The notes beneath the pieces were generated by a model that did not search any database, was not told the origin of the DNA, and saw only the letters and a program-made list of their open reading frames with translations. From Triticum aestivum (taxonomy: Eukaryota; Streptophyta; Magnoliopsida; Poales; Poaceae): 64,000 bases of DNA. The stretch's first letter is position 1, and each line of letters starts with the position of its first letter. Below, one piece after another: positions 54,270 through 64,000 of this stretch. Position numbers and translations under genes: made by a program. The stretch lies in NCBI RefSeq assembly GCF_018294505.1, contig NC_057801.1:195684139-195748138 (forward strand), written 5' to 3'.

Positions 54270-55426
54270 TTCTTCTGTACAGTATGTCATCGACAAACTG
54301 GTACATACTTGATTGCCGGGCTACTCTTTCCGCTTCTTGTTGCTCCTCGGGAATTTCTCCTGTCTGAAGGAAATGGACTATTTGTTGTGCCCATGTTGGA
54401 GCTTGTGGCTCGACAACAAGAACTATAGGCGCAAATGCTGCTGCGGGAACATCCGCTTCTACGGCAAGTATCTGAGATCCTACCGGAGCGTGATGCTCCC
54501 CGGCAAGCGTGTCGGGACACCGCTTGTCAGGAGCGTCTGCTTCAACGAAACAAACCCTAGGGCTTGTCGGAGCAGACTGCTCCTCAGCGCTTTCTGTGTT
54601 GATCCTGGGGACCTTCTCGGCGGCGGCTCCGGGGAGCTCTGTCGGAAAGTAATCGCCAGTAACCAACTTTCTCTTTTTGCTCTGTCCAACTGATGATGTC
54701 ACAGATGGTTGAGTCAGTTTGAGCACAAAAATCCCTGGTTCCACAGGCAACTTAAGTGCGGCACATTTTGACAGGCCATCTGCAATGTCATTCTGAGCTC
54801 TTGGAATGTGTTCCATTTGTAGGCCGTCAAAATGTTCTTCCAGCTTCCTCACTTCATCAATGTGAGCTTCCATCAGCGAACTTTGATAATCTTTGTTTAC
54901 TTGACGGACGACAAGCTGCGAGTCACCCCTGATAATAAGCTTCTTGATCCCAAGCTCTCCTGCTATTCTGAGTCCGGCAAGCAAGCCTTCATACTCTGCA
55001 GTATTGTTTGTTGCTTGCTCCTTGGGAAAATGCATCTGGACCATGTACTTGAGGTGCTCTCCGGTGGGTGCGACAAGGAGTACGCCCGCACCGGCGCCTT
55101 GTCGAGAAGGCACCATCAAAGTACATGATCCATTCTTTGCTTGCTTCCTTGACGGGGATGCTCTTCTCCGGAGTTTCTTCATCGGGTGTTGGCGTCCATT
55201 CTACTATGAATTCTACCAATGCTCGGCTCTGAATAGTTGAAGTACTTTCAAACTTGAGGCCAAAGCTTGACACTTCCAGTGCCCACTCGACGATCCTGCC
55301 TGTTGCTTCTGGATTCTGCAATATCCTCTTCAACGGAAAGCGAGTGACAACTGTGATCTCGTGTGCTTGAAAGTAATGGCGCAGCTTCCTCGAGGCCATG
55401 AGTAGGCCGAAAAGCAACCTCTGCAC
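54270..55426 (-). pseudogene. RNase H domains and linker of element D
   Basis: The RT-linked RNase H tail (ASRKLRHYFQAHEITVVTRF, IVEWALEVSSFGLKFEST) leads to IMYFDGAFSTRR, after which a frameshift near 55090 shifts to GAGAGVLLVAPTGEHLKY, NTAEYEGLLAGLRIAGELG, LIIRGDSQLVVRQVNKDY and AQNDIADGLSKCA. The D-E-D-D residues of the second RNase H are all present. A linker of about 150 residues rich in Ala, Glu and Pro follows, then the start of the integrase region (YQFVDDILYRRRFNGVKL). The dual RNase H is a Tat-lineage mark. Confidence 0.83.
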
Positions 55427-55498
55427 ACCAGAGTACCTTGATCTAGCCCCCTGTAGAAGGGAACTGACAAAGTAAACTGGGCGCTACACCATCTTCTT

Positions 55499-56643
55499 CT
55501 ATTTCTCTTCTTGTGGCTGCGCAGATCCATCCTTGCCGGAGCCAGAACTTGTCGGGGAAGCCCCCTGCTTGTCACTGGACTCGCTTGTCGCGGTTGCTGG
55601 CTCATCATCCGCCTCCCTCTCTGCAACTAACGCAGCACTAACCACTTGATTGGTTGCCGCTAGGTATAGCAGCAACTTCTCTTGTGGCTTAGGTGCGACA
55701 AGTGTTGGAGTAGAGGATAGGTATCTCTTCAAGTCCTGCAGCGCAGCCTCCGCTTCCGAAGTCCATTTCATTGGACCTGCCTTTTTCAAAACTTTGAAAA
55801 ACGGCAGGGCGCGCTCAACAGACTTAGAGATGAACCTACTGAGAGCAGCAACACAGCCGGCAAGTCTTCGCACATCCTTGACGCGCTTCGGTGCTTCGAT
55901 CTGTTCAATGTCTTTGATCTTGTCGGGATTGGCTTCAATCCCTCTCTGAGATACAAAGAATCCGAGAAGCTTGCCGGAGGGAACTCCAAACACACACTTC
56001 TCGGGATTTAACTTGAGATTGATCTTGCGCAGATTTGTGAAGGTCTCGTCCAAATCTTGGATCAAAGTTGCTCTGTCTCTGCTCTTGACCACTATGTCAT
56101 CCATGTAAGCTTCTACATTTCTGTGCAGCTGTGGCTCAAAAGCGTGACTGACTAGTCTTGCAAATGTTGAACCGACATTCTTCAGTCTGAAAGGCATCCG
56201 TACAAAGCAGTACGTGCCACATGGAGTAAAGAATGCGGTTTTCTCTTCATCCTCTTCTGCCATGAAGATCTGATGATATCCTGAGTATGCATCAAGGAAT
56301 GAAAGCAGATCACATCCTGCCGTGGAGTCGACAATCTGGTCAATGCGCGTCAAGGGAAATGGATCCTTGGGACAAGCTTTATTGTGAAGTCAATACAAAG
56401 CCTCCACTTCCCGTTTGCTTTGCAGCCGACCACTGGATTGGCTAACCACGTTGGATGGAGTACTCCTCGGACCAGGCCTGCTGCTTCCAATTTCTTGATC
56501 TCCTCTGCAATGAACTCTTGACGCTCCACTGCTTGTTTTCTGACTCTCTGCTTGACGGGCCGCGCGTGAGGGCAGACGGAAAGGTGGTGCTCAATTACTC
56601 TCCTGGGAACACCGGGGATGTCAGATGGTTGCCATGCGAACAC
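55499..56643 (-). pseudogene. reverse transcriptase of element D
   Basis: The fingers (FAWQPSDIPGVPRRVIEHHL, VRKQAVERQEFIAEEIKKLE, HPTWLANPVVGCKANGKWRL) end in a frameshift at CIDFT, near 56390, where about five bases appear to be missing. The palm and thumb run as a 284-codon frame: TRIDQIVDSTAGCDLLSFLD, AYSGYHQIFMAEEDEEKTAF, RMPFRLKNVGSTFARLV, EAYMDDIVVKSRDRATLIQD (catalytic YMDD) and FGVPSGKLLGFFVSQRGIEA. Apart from the frameshift the enzyme is well preserved. Confidence 0.87.
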
Positions 56644-56682
56644 ATCGACATTCGCCCGCAGGAAAGCAACGAGTGCGCTTTC

Positions 56683-58422
56683 CTATTTAGGATCAAGCGT
56701 GGCACTGATGGTGAAGGTAACACCAGTGCCGTCCTCCTTGGCGGCCACTTTCTTGGTCTCTGGTGAAGCTGTCTTTGCCTTGTTGCACTTGCCGGTGGAG
56801 CTCGATGGTGCGTCCTCGACGGTAGCGCAGCACTCCGAAGAGGTGCGCTTGCCGGAGTGGGCATCAGAGCTACTCTTGCCGGACTTGATCTTCTTCTTCC
56901 CCCCGGGAGCTTCAGCGGCAAGTGGTTTGCGCTCTGCTGCGGCTGCTGCTTCCCGGTAGATCTTGTCGGTACAGATAAGTGCATCCCTCTTGTCGCCTTG
57001 GACAGAAATGACACTTATCGAACCAGGCATCTTGAGCACATTGTAGGCGTAGTGAGATGCTGCCATGAACTTGGCAAGCGCCGGACGGCCGAGTATCCCA
57101 TTGTAGGGCAATGGGAAATCAGCAACGTCAAATGTGACTTTCTCTGTCCTAAAATTCAGCTCGCTGCCAAACGTCACTGGCAGTGTGATCTTCCCCTTCG
57201 GCTTGCTCCTTCCCGGGTTGATTCCTTGAAAGGTACCAGTCTCTTCGAGCTCGCTGTCGGGGATCTGGAGCTTCTTGAGCACCGCGGAAGAGATCAGATT
57301 CAGGCCGTCCCCGCTGTCAACCAACATCTTCGTGACCTTGAGGTTGCGGATTGTTGGCGAAACCAACATCGGCAAACACCCGACCGCAGTGATGCGATCA
57401 GGGTGATCCTCAACATCGAAAATGATGGGCGTGCTGGACCACTTCAGGGGCTTGCGCGATTCAACAGACGGTTCTGCTGCGTTCACTTCCCGCACCCACT
57501 GTTTGAGTTGGCGGTGCGAGGTGTGCAGACAGGCGCCGCCGTCGACGCACAAAATCTCCGTTGCTTTCTGAAACTCTTGCTCGTCGATCTCATTTTCCTC
57601 CATCTCATCATCCTCATCTTCGTCTTCGACCTTGTCACAGCCACGGGGAGGCCTATCTCCTTGCCGCTGCTTGGCCTTGCCGCGGCGCCCTCCCCGGGCG
57701 GGACGCTTGTTGCCGGATCCTCCGCAACTTTCCCGGGACTTCTCCTTGTCGCGGCGCTCGTATTCAGCTTTCTGTAGCTCCGCCATCTGCTCAACTTTCT
57801 TGGAGGCTTGGAGGTCATGGCCCTTGGTGCGGTGGATCTTGCAATACTGCTTGCCGGAGCTGTCCTGCTTGTCGGCGGCCACCACAGCCTCGCCGGAGTC
57901 ACCAGCTTTGGCCTTGTCGGAGCCGCCTCTGTTGCCGGACTGCTCGACAACTAGCACATCCTTTGCCTTTCTCTTTCTATTATTCCGCCTCCGGTTCTTC
58001 TTTGCCGGGGCGGCATCCTCACTGTCAGATCCTTCGGCTCCTGCGGTCTCTCCGGGGATTTTCCTTCCCTCCTCAGCCCATGCACACTTATCGGCCAGAG
58101 CATATAGCTCGCTGACATCTCTGATCTTGCACATCGCCATCTCCTCCCTCATCCTGCGGTTACGCACGTTCTGATGGAACGCGCTGATAACCGCGGCAGG
58201 GTGGACATCTGGGATGTTGCACTGCACCTGGCTGAATCTCTGTATGTACTTGCGCAGGGGCTCTCCCTCCTTCTGGACGAGCAGATGAAGATCGCTCTCC
58301 TGGCCATGGGGTTTGTGGCCGCCTGTGAAGGCGCCGACAAACTGATGACACAGGTCTGCCCATGAAGAGATGGAGTTGTCCGGCAAGTGCATGAGCCAAG
58401 ATCTGACGTTGGGCTTGAGCAC
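56683..58422 (-). CDS. gag C-terminal part and protease of element D
   Basis: A 579-codon open frame. Gag: WLMHLPDNSISSWADLCHQF, then LRKYIQRFSQVQCNIPDVHP and MREEMAMCKIRDVSELYALA, a retrotrans_gag-like region. A knuckle-like motif YCKIHRTKGHDLQAS has Ser where Cys would close it. A highly charged stretch DEDEDDEMEENEIDEQEFQ follows. Protease: KMLVDSGDGLNLISSAVLKK with the active-site DSG, then ITLPVTFGSELNFRTEKVTF and NGILGRPALAKFMAASHYAY. Gag forms the particle and protease cuts the polyprotein. The frame is the same as the upstream gag ORF, separated only by TAG at 58471-58473 and the short open stretch after it. An ATG at 58422 is internal. Confidence 0.85.
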   Translation of the reverse strand: MLKPNVRSWLMHLPDNSISSWADLCHQFVGAFTGGHKPHGQESDLHLLVQKEGEPLRKYIQRFSQVQCNIPDVHPAAVISAFHQNVRNRRMREEMAMCKIRDVSELYALADKCAWAEEGRKIPGETAGAEGSDSEDAAPAKKNRRRNNRKRKAKDVLVVEQSGNRGGSDKAKAGDSGEAVVAADKQDSSGKQYCKIHRTKGHDLQASKKVEQMAELQKAEYERRDKEKSRESCGGSGNKRPARGGRRGKAKQRQGDRPPRGCDKVEDEDEDDEMEENEIDEQEFQKATEILCVDGGACLHTSHRQLKQWVREVNAAEPSVESRKPLKWSSTPIIFDVEDHPDRITAVGCLPMLVSPTIRNLKVTKMLVDSGDGLNLISSAVLKKLQIPDSELEETGTFQGINPGRSKPKGKITLPVTFGSELNFRTEKVTFDVADFPLPYNGILGRPALAKFMAASHYAYNVLKMPGSISVISVQGDKRDALICTDKIYREAAAAAERKPLAAEAPGGKKKIKSGKSSSDAHSGKRTSSECCATVEDAPSSSTGKCNKAKTASPETKKVAAKEDGTGVTFTISATLDPK

Positions 58423-58473
58423 CAGCGGGAAGTAGTTGGCGAGGATCTTCTCGTCGCGTCCCCCGGCAGCCTA

Positions 58474-59466
58474 CACCACGATGGTGTAGACGCTGAGGAA
58501 CTCCGACGGATGTATCCTGCCATCGTACTTCTCGGGTACGTCTGGCTTGAAGTTCTTGGTACTGGGCCACTGGACTTGCCGCAGCTCACGGGTGAACGCA
58601 TGGCAACTTCCCGCGTACGGCAAGTCGCCTGGTTCCCCTGGCACATGCATATCGACAGTGGGCCCAGCGCGCTGGTCAGATTGACGCCGCGCTTCTCTTC
58701 TGCGCTCGATGCGAGTGCGAGCGTCTTCGTGTCGTCGTTCTTGGAGAACTTGGCGCTGATCGCGGCGAGCTCGCGGGTCCGACGACGCGGTGGAGTCGGC
58801 GTCGAGGTTGGCCCGGCGAGTCGGCGATCTTGGCCTTCGGGGCGGGGAGTGCACGGTGGTGGCACCCCCAGCGGTCTTGTCGGCATCGGCTTGCACCTGG
58901 GTGTCTTGCCCGGGCTTCGATGTGCTCGGTTGCCGGGGCTTGTTCCCGTTGGCGAAGCAAATGAGGCTATAAATGGCGGCCCTCCACTCGTCGATCTTGT
59001 CCAGCGCTGGAGGGTAATCTAGAAGCAGCTGGGCTCGGGCCAGCGCTTTCTCTGGAGTCTTGGGTGGCGGTGGTGAGCGACGCGAGGTGCGAGACATGCT
59101 CAAACTCCTAACAGTGTTAGAAGGAGCAGCATCTCGTCCAGGCGACCGCACTGCGCTCGTGCCAGCGTGTTGATGCGTATGTTGGCCTTGAGCGTCCCGC
59201 GACCCACCAGCTTGGCCTTGTTCCAACGCGAGTACGGTGCTAGGAGCACCGTGGCGTTGTCGATCCTGCACCTCCTGGGAGGGGTGCGGTGGATGTGCAG
59301 ACACTGAACCTTGCGGGGCCTTGTCCTTGGACCGGGTGACGACGTGAGTCCCACCGTCGGTGCCCGCTCCTCCGCCGGTGTCCACCCCACCGCCCGTTTG
59401 CTCCGGTGGCGGTAGGATAGTCGCAGACGGAGCGGCCACCTCCGAAGTCTTCTTCTTCGGTGGCAT
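58474..59466 (-). CDS. gag N-terminal part of element D
   Basis: The frame opens MPPKKKTSEVAAPSA, is rich in Pro, Gly, Arg and Ser, and reaches LIFC-type and NFKPDVPEKYDGRIHPSEFL before a TAG at 58471-58473. The motif KYDG..HPSEFL is the usual entry to the retrotrans_gag core, which continues in the same frame after the stop as ILANYFPLVLKPNVRSWLMH. One CAG to TAG change would explain the break. The gene starts about 85 bp after the primer-site region of the inner LTR. Confidence 0.8.
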
Positions 59467-59526
59467 GTCGATGAAGATGTTGATGTAGCGCGCGCAGACG
59501 CTGAATCAGATATGCACGACCTCGAC

Positions 59527-59551
59527 GCCCCCCTACCTGGCGCACCAAAGA
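59527..59551 (-). promoter_or_regulatory. probable primer-binding site of element D
   Basis: Minus-strand TCTTTGGTGCGCCAGGTAGG, directly after the inner LTR. It shares GCCAGGTAGGGG with element C. The tRNA is not assigned. Confidence 0.5.
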
Positions 59552-60480
59552 TGTCGTGGCTGGGGACGAGCACCTATGGGGCAGGGGGCCCCTTCTGGTC
59601 CGGCAAGGGAGCGGAGGGCACACACAGAGCAGATCGAGGCGAGAGCATGCGGGGGGATTTTACCCAGCTTCGGAGCTCTCTGGAGAGATAAAACTCCTAC
59701 TGCTGCTTTGTGTTTGTATTTGTTGTTGCTTGTGAGCGTGGGTATGCTGTGGTGTCGAATGGGTTGAATGAACCGACCCCCCCCCCCCGAACCCTTTCTA
59801 CGTGCGCATGGGCCTCCCTTTTATAGTCTAAAGGGGGTCACCGACAGGTGGCAGCGTAGAAAGAGGGGTAAAAGAGTAAAAACGCAGGTTGGTACAACTA
59901 CTACCAACAGTGCCCCCTACCTAACTCTGACGGCAGGGGACAAGGGCATTTAATGCCCGTCCGGTCACTCCAACAGTGCAGGAAACGACCGTTAGGAGCG
60001 CCACCGATTGCCACGATGGCCTCCTTGTCAGCTTCGCTTGCCACCTCGCACCGCATGGCTGCACAGCTATCCGCCACGTGCACCAGGAGAGATCCTGTGG
60101 CGACACGTCGTTGGATGCGCTGGAGCCTGGGCGCAGAGTGGCAACCTTGCCGCGGCAAGCGCCTTGCCGTGGCCGTTGTCTTGTCGCACCCGCAAGCTTG
60201 CCGCTCGCCGGGCCTTGCCGGGACGCGCGAGGCGTCGCGGCAAGTTTTCTGAAGTGCCTTGGTTGGCCTTCCCGGCAAGCTCCTCTTGCCGGGGTCTTTG
60301 TCCTTCCCGGCAAGCTCCTCTTGCCGGGGCCTTGTCTTCAAAGTTAACACTTTGTTCTTGAATGGCAGTAATATGAATGGCGGAGGATCTTGGCGGACGC
60401 CCGGCAAGCCTTGCCGCGGGACGCTGCGACTGCCCGTGCACAAGTTCGGGGTACTAAGGTACCCCTACTTTAGTACACCG
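59552..60480 (-). mobile_element. inner LTR of element D (929 bp)
   Basis: Nearly complete LTR, lacking only the last three bases (ACA) on the right. It has a TATA box (59818-59826) and only two hairpin units. At many sites it differs from the left LTR and the outer partial LTR, which agree with each other: ttcaaagttaac against ttctcagttaac, gtggccgttgtc against gcggtcgttatc. It is therefore from a different family member. Confidence 0.88.
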
Positions 60481-61413
60481 GCGGGTTCATCAGCGCCGGC
60501 CTCTTCCTCGCCAGTGGCGGCATCTTCAGTATTGCCGCGTGCGCCTTCCTCGCTGGTGGCCTCGATCTCCATCGGGTCTGCGAGAGGGGGCTCTGAGGAC
60601 AGGAAGAGGAAGGAAAAGTCAAGCAAATATCCAAAAAAAAAGAAAAGAAGAAGAAAGAGGATCAGAAAAAGGACCCAAGGGAAGATTTCCGACAAGGTAG
60701 GTCACCTGTGCTCGGCTCTGTGACCATGGGCTCCTCCATCAAAGGCTCACTGGTTCCGTCCCTTGCCAGAGACCTCTCCCTTGCCGGGGAGCGCTCCCTT
60801 ATCGGGGAATCACCCCTTGGCGGCGTAGTCGAAGCAGACAGCACCTCCGGGGCGGTTTCTGATCGCTCCTGATGAGCCTGCTCTGCTCCTACACGAATGA
60901 ATCAGCAATCAAGGTATCAGCAAAAGAAGAAGCACCCATGCGCGCCCCACAACAGAAAGTGAACCAAACACTTACGCTGGGGGCTGTGCTGGGGGCTGCT
61001 GCGAGGAGAAGGAACCGGGTCCGTCAAGGTAGTCTCGAACGTGTCCTCTGCCGTCACAGCAGGATTGTCCTCGATGAAAACCACTGGGACCTTGGCCCTC
61101 TTCGCCGCCCTCTCGGCCAGAGTCCTGAAATGGAACAAAGATTCAGAGGGAAGCAAGTCAGATACAAGATAAGCAACAACAAAGATCAAAGAAAGACAAG
61201 TACAGTAAGAAGAAAGTCTTACTCCTCCTCCTCCTCCTCTTCATCATCATCGGAGCTCAGCGCAGAGAGGTCGAAGTCCGGTACCCTCTCTGCGCGGTGT
61301 GGCGGAGGAGTGGGCTCCCTTGGACGTTTGCCGGGAGCCGCGGCAGGATCGGGTGTGGTAGCCCGGGAAGACCCCACCTCGGTTGCCGGCGTGGCCTGAG
61401 ATGCTCCTGCGGC
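60481..61413 (-). repeat. inverted copy of part of the antisense gene (51201-52133)
   Basis: 933 bp that read as the reverse complement of 51201-52133, covering the end of exon 1, exons 2-3, all three introns and the start of exon 4. The introns are kept, so the copy derives from unspliced sequence. Several coding changes separate it from 51201-52133. Both ends are abrupt, with only 1-3 bp shared at the joins, and no target duplication is seen. Confidence 0.9.
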
Positions 61414-62166
61414 CCCGAACCCCTTTCTATGTGCGCATGGGCCTCCCTTTTATAGTCTAAAGGGGGTCACCGACAGGTGGCAGCGTAGAAAGAGGGGTAA
61501 AAAGGTAAAAACGCGGGTTGGTACAACCACTATCAACAGTGCCCCCTACCTAACTCTGACGGCAGGGGACAAGGGCATTTAATGCCCGTCTGGTCGCCCT
61601 ATTAGTGCAGGAAGCGACCGTTAGGGGTGCCACCGATCGCCACGATGGCCTCCTTGTCAGCTTCGCTTGCCACGATGGCCTCCTTGTCAGCTTCGCTTGC
61701 CACGTGGCTGCACAGCTACCCGCCACGTGCACCAGGAGCGATCCTGTGGCGACACGTCATTGGATGTGCTGGAGCCTGGGCGCAGAGTGGTGGCTTCGTT
61801 GCGGCAAGCGCCTTGCCGCGGTCGTTATCTTGTCGCACCCGCAAGCTTGCCGCTCGTTGGGTCTTGCCGGGACGCGCGGAGCGTCGTGGCAAGTTTTCTA
61901 AAGTGCCTTGGTTGGCCTTACCGGCAAGCTCCTCTTGCCGGGGTCTTTGTCCTTCCCGGCAAGCTTCTCTTGCCGGGGTCTTGTCCTTCCCGGCAAGCTC
62001 CTCTTGCCGGGGCCTTGTCTTCTCAGTTAACACTTTGTTCTTGAATGGCAGTAATATGAATAGTGGAGGGTCTTGGCGGACGCCCGGCAAGCCTTGCCGC
62101 GGGATGCTGCGACTGCCCGTGCACTAGTTCGGGGTACTAAGGTACCCCTACTTTAGTACACCGACA
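61414..62166 (-). mobile_element. outer partial 5' LTR of element D (753 bp)
   Basis: Matches the left LTR from about 48650 to its end and lacks the first ~235 bp (the U5 side in transcription terms). It keeps the TATA box (61447-61455), three hairpin units and the diagnostic bases of the left LTR. It contains a local 28-bp duplication (ccacgatggcctccttgtca twice, about 61639-61690). GTCTC follows at 62167. Confidence 0.88.
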
Positions 62167-62171
62167 GTCTC

Positions 62172-63374
62172 TTTGAGCTTAGAGATGCTGCAGTCCGTTA
62201 TCAGCTTCTCCAACTTCCACCTCAAGCTTTAGGCAATGATCTCTTTGTCCATTTTATGAAGCATGATGAGGGACAAGCTTTTAGTGGCACTTAGGGTTTT
62301 TGTTAGGGTCTGCTCATGTTCTTGGGAATTCCTGTGGATCTTTGCAACACTAAGAACATCAGGGCGGCAGTGAACACTTTTGTCAAGTTCCACCATTGGG
62401 ACAATGAGGATCCGTACCTTGTAAGAACCTTGGTGTTTGTTTCATTCCCTGAAGATATTCTTGTGCCGCGGGATGTGGTTTTTATGGATTATGCGGCCTG
62501 GGGGTGCTCAAGTTTCTTGGACAGTTCCCCTCTACATACTTGGAACTAACTTTGCTGAGCAAATGCCCCAAGATGAGGATTGGATGCCCATCAATGGCAA
62601 TCCACATCCATTGCCTGGTGTGCCTTTTTCTGAGATGCCACCGTTTATCCTACCCCCATTCCCAGCATTGGGTTAGAATGATGTCCCCCCTCTGTAGCAA
62701 CCAGCACATGATGAGGATGGAAATGATAATTGGGGCATCTGGAATGAAACTGAAGAGCAGCCAGTAGTTGAGGATCAAGAGTCAATGGTTGTGGATATGT
62801 CTGAGCAACCTAGTTCTGAGGCACAACAACAAGTTCGGCCAGTACCATTGATTCACATTGATGAGGAGCAGCCATAAGAACCTGATGTGGCTATGGTGGA
62901 TCTCCAGGCCGATGAGGAGGCCAACAACTAGGCCATTGCGGCTTATCAACCTCCTGTGGTTTGCGAGCCACCATCATTGAATATTCAGTTTGTTGTTGTC
63001 CCTTTTGGGCCCACATTGCCTCCAGAGATGATTTGGAGGATGTCATTTGAGAATCTCTTGGAAGCTCCAATAGTATTTGAAGTACCAAAGCCTTTGCTAA
63101 TTCAACCTTCATCTCCTGTGGTCCTTCTAAAGAGAAACTAGTATCTAGGTTTTAGTCAGGATGGTCTTCCTCTATTTACCTAGAAAGAACAAGAACCAGT
63201 CAGGCTGGTTGCTAGGGCTCTCTTTACTGAGGACATGCAGCAGAAACCAACTGCAGAGGCAGTTTCTTCCTCTGTTCTGGGAAAGAAAGGGAGGAGGCCC
63301 CACAAGACCTTGGTGCCAACACCAATTGTTGAAACATCTGTCAGAAGGTGCACTAGGGCTTCAGTCTAGTGTGA
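62172..63374 (+). pseudogene. LINE ORF1-like gene (H), part 3 of 3: C-terminal region
   Basis: Frames read FELRDAAVRYQLLQLPPQAL, then GLLMFLGIPVDLCNTKNIRA, VNTFVKFHHWDNEDPYLVRT and FVSFPEDILVPRDVVFMDYA. After a frame change come WTVPLYILGTNFAEQMPQDE and NGNPHPLPGVPFSE. An acidic, Gln-rich stretch with many stops follows, ending TPIVETSVRRCTRASV, which I know as the tail of this plant ORF1 type. The LINE endonuclease and RT that would follow are not in the window, because another LTR begins at 63379. Confidence 0.72.
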
Positions 63375-63378
63375 TGGG

Positions 63379-64000
63379 TGATACGTCTCCAACATGTCTA
63401 TAATTTTTATTGTTCGATGCTATTATATTATCTTTTTTGGATGTTTAATAGGCATTTATATGCTATTTTATATTATTTTTGGGACTAACCTATTATCCGA
63501 GAGACAGTGCTAGCTTTTGGTTTTTTGTCTGTTTTAGAGTTTCGCAGAAAAGGAATACCAAACGGAGTCCAAACGGAACGAAACTTTTGCGATGATCTTT
63601 CTTGGACCAGAAGCAAACCGGGAGACTTGGAGATGAAGTCAGAGATGCAACGAGGAGGCCACGAGGGTGGAGGGCGCACCCAGGGGGTAGGGCGCGCCCC
63701 TGCCTCATGGGCCCCTCGTGGGTCTCCTGACCTAGTTGCTTCGCCTATATATATTATTGTACCCAATAAACCTCCAAGGGAGCCACGAAACCACCTTTCC
63801 ATCGCCGCAACCTTCTGTACCCGTGAGATCCCATTTAGGGGCCTTTTCCGGTGTCCTGCCGGAGGGGGATTCGATCGTGAAGGGCTTCTACATCAACACC
63901 ATTACCCTTCCGATGAAGCGTGAGTAGTTTACCACAGACCTACGGGTCCATAGCTAGTAGCTAGATGGATTCTTCTCTCTCTTTGATTCTCAATACCATG
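63379..64000 (+). mobile_element. start of an LTR (element G), cut by the window edge
   Basis: Opens TGATACGTCTCCAACATGTC directly against the LINE-like sequence, with no polypurine tract before it, so it is a 5' LTR on the plus strand or a solo LTR. The GC-rich block (ccacgagggtggagggcgca, cgcgcccctgcctcatgggc) and the TATA stretch (cctatatatatt, about 63744-63755) follow in the same order as in the F LTR, to which it is related. Confidence 0.75.

Larger units (their letters stand above)
48416..62166 (-). mobile_element. element D: Tat-lineage Gypsy retrotransposon with an antisense spliced gene and a rearranged right end
   Basis: The minus-strand order is outer partial LTR (61414-62166), inverted antisense-gene piece (60481-61413), inner LTR (59552-60480), primer-site region, gag, protease, RT, RNase H, second RNase H, integrase, then an antisense gene on the plus strand and the 3' LTR (48416-49382). 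The gene order, the second RNase H and the antisense ORF place it in the Tat lineage of Ty3/Gypsy. Gag-protease, RT and integrase are nearly whole, with single stops and small indels. The word CTTGCCGG and its variant CTTGTCGG are frequent throughout. The extra LTR and inverted piece are discussed in the findings. Confidence 0.9.

Overview
The window is intergenic plant DNA made almost entirely of nested LTR retrotransposons. Several terminal motifs match repeats I know from wheat, barley and their relatives: a long LTR opening with TGATACGTCTCCA, an LTR ending in GGTCGCTACA, and 4 to 5 kb chromovirus LTRs whose ends share GGACCCCGACTCA. I therefore infer a large Triticeae chromosome, but the species cannot be fixed from the sequence. 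I see no ordinary host gene, tRNA, rRNA or CRISPR array. Layout from left to right: (1) 1-7832 holds two inverted 3' ends of an Athila-like Gypsy element (F). The arms are 864-2937 and 5753-7832. Between them lie a broken Athila ORF1-like gene and a protease fragment on the minus strand. (2) 7833-10786 is the 3' end of a chromovirus (E): chromodomain tail, polypurine tract and a 2.76 kb LTR. (3) 10787-11387 and 19992-20430 are two halves of an older retroelement internal region (W). They are split by element C (11388-19986, minus strand, target duplication ACATG), a Tat-lineage Gypsy element that has lost gag. C carries an antisense gene with an AT-hook and a B3-like DNA-binding domain, and a 53-bp tandem array. 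(4) 20431-21462, 47766-48415 and 62172-63378 are three pieces of one LINE ORF1-like pseudogene (H). (5) The first break in H is element A (21463-47760, TAAAA), a chromovirus with 4.69 kb LTRs. The pol of A is itself broken by element B (26621-39003, TAGAC), which has 4.2 kb LTRs and a non-coding 4 kb interior, the layout of a LARD. (6) The second break in H is element D (48416-62166, GTCTC), another Tat-lineage element with gag, protease, RT, RNase H and integrase on the minus strand. D carries a four-exon antisense gene of the 'putative gypsy type transposon' (Transposase_28) type. Its right end is rearranged and holds an extra LTR and an inverted piece of the antisense gene. (7) 63379-64000 is the start of another LTR (G), related to the F LTR. 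Five-base target duplications date the nesting: W and H are oldest, then A and D into H and C into W, then B into A. Joining the flanks of A, B, C and D across each insertion makes the host sequence continuous again, which supports every boundary. How the parts work together: each element has its own LTR promoter (TATA boxes listed), primer-binding site and polypurine tract. A and B share the same kind of primer site (initiator Met tRNA), similar polypurine tracts and a shared LTR block with two palindromes, so B could have been copied by proteins from an A-like element. C and D each keep a second, opposite-strand transcription unit with its own TATA box between integrase and the 3' LTR. The most notable observations are these antisense cargo genes, the palindromic block shared by the LTRs of A, B and E, and the mosaic right end of D.
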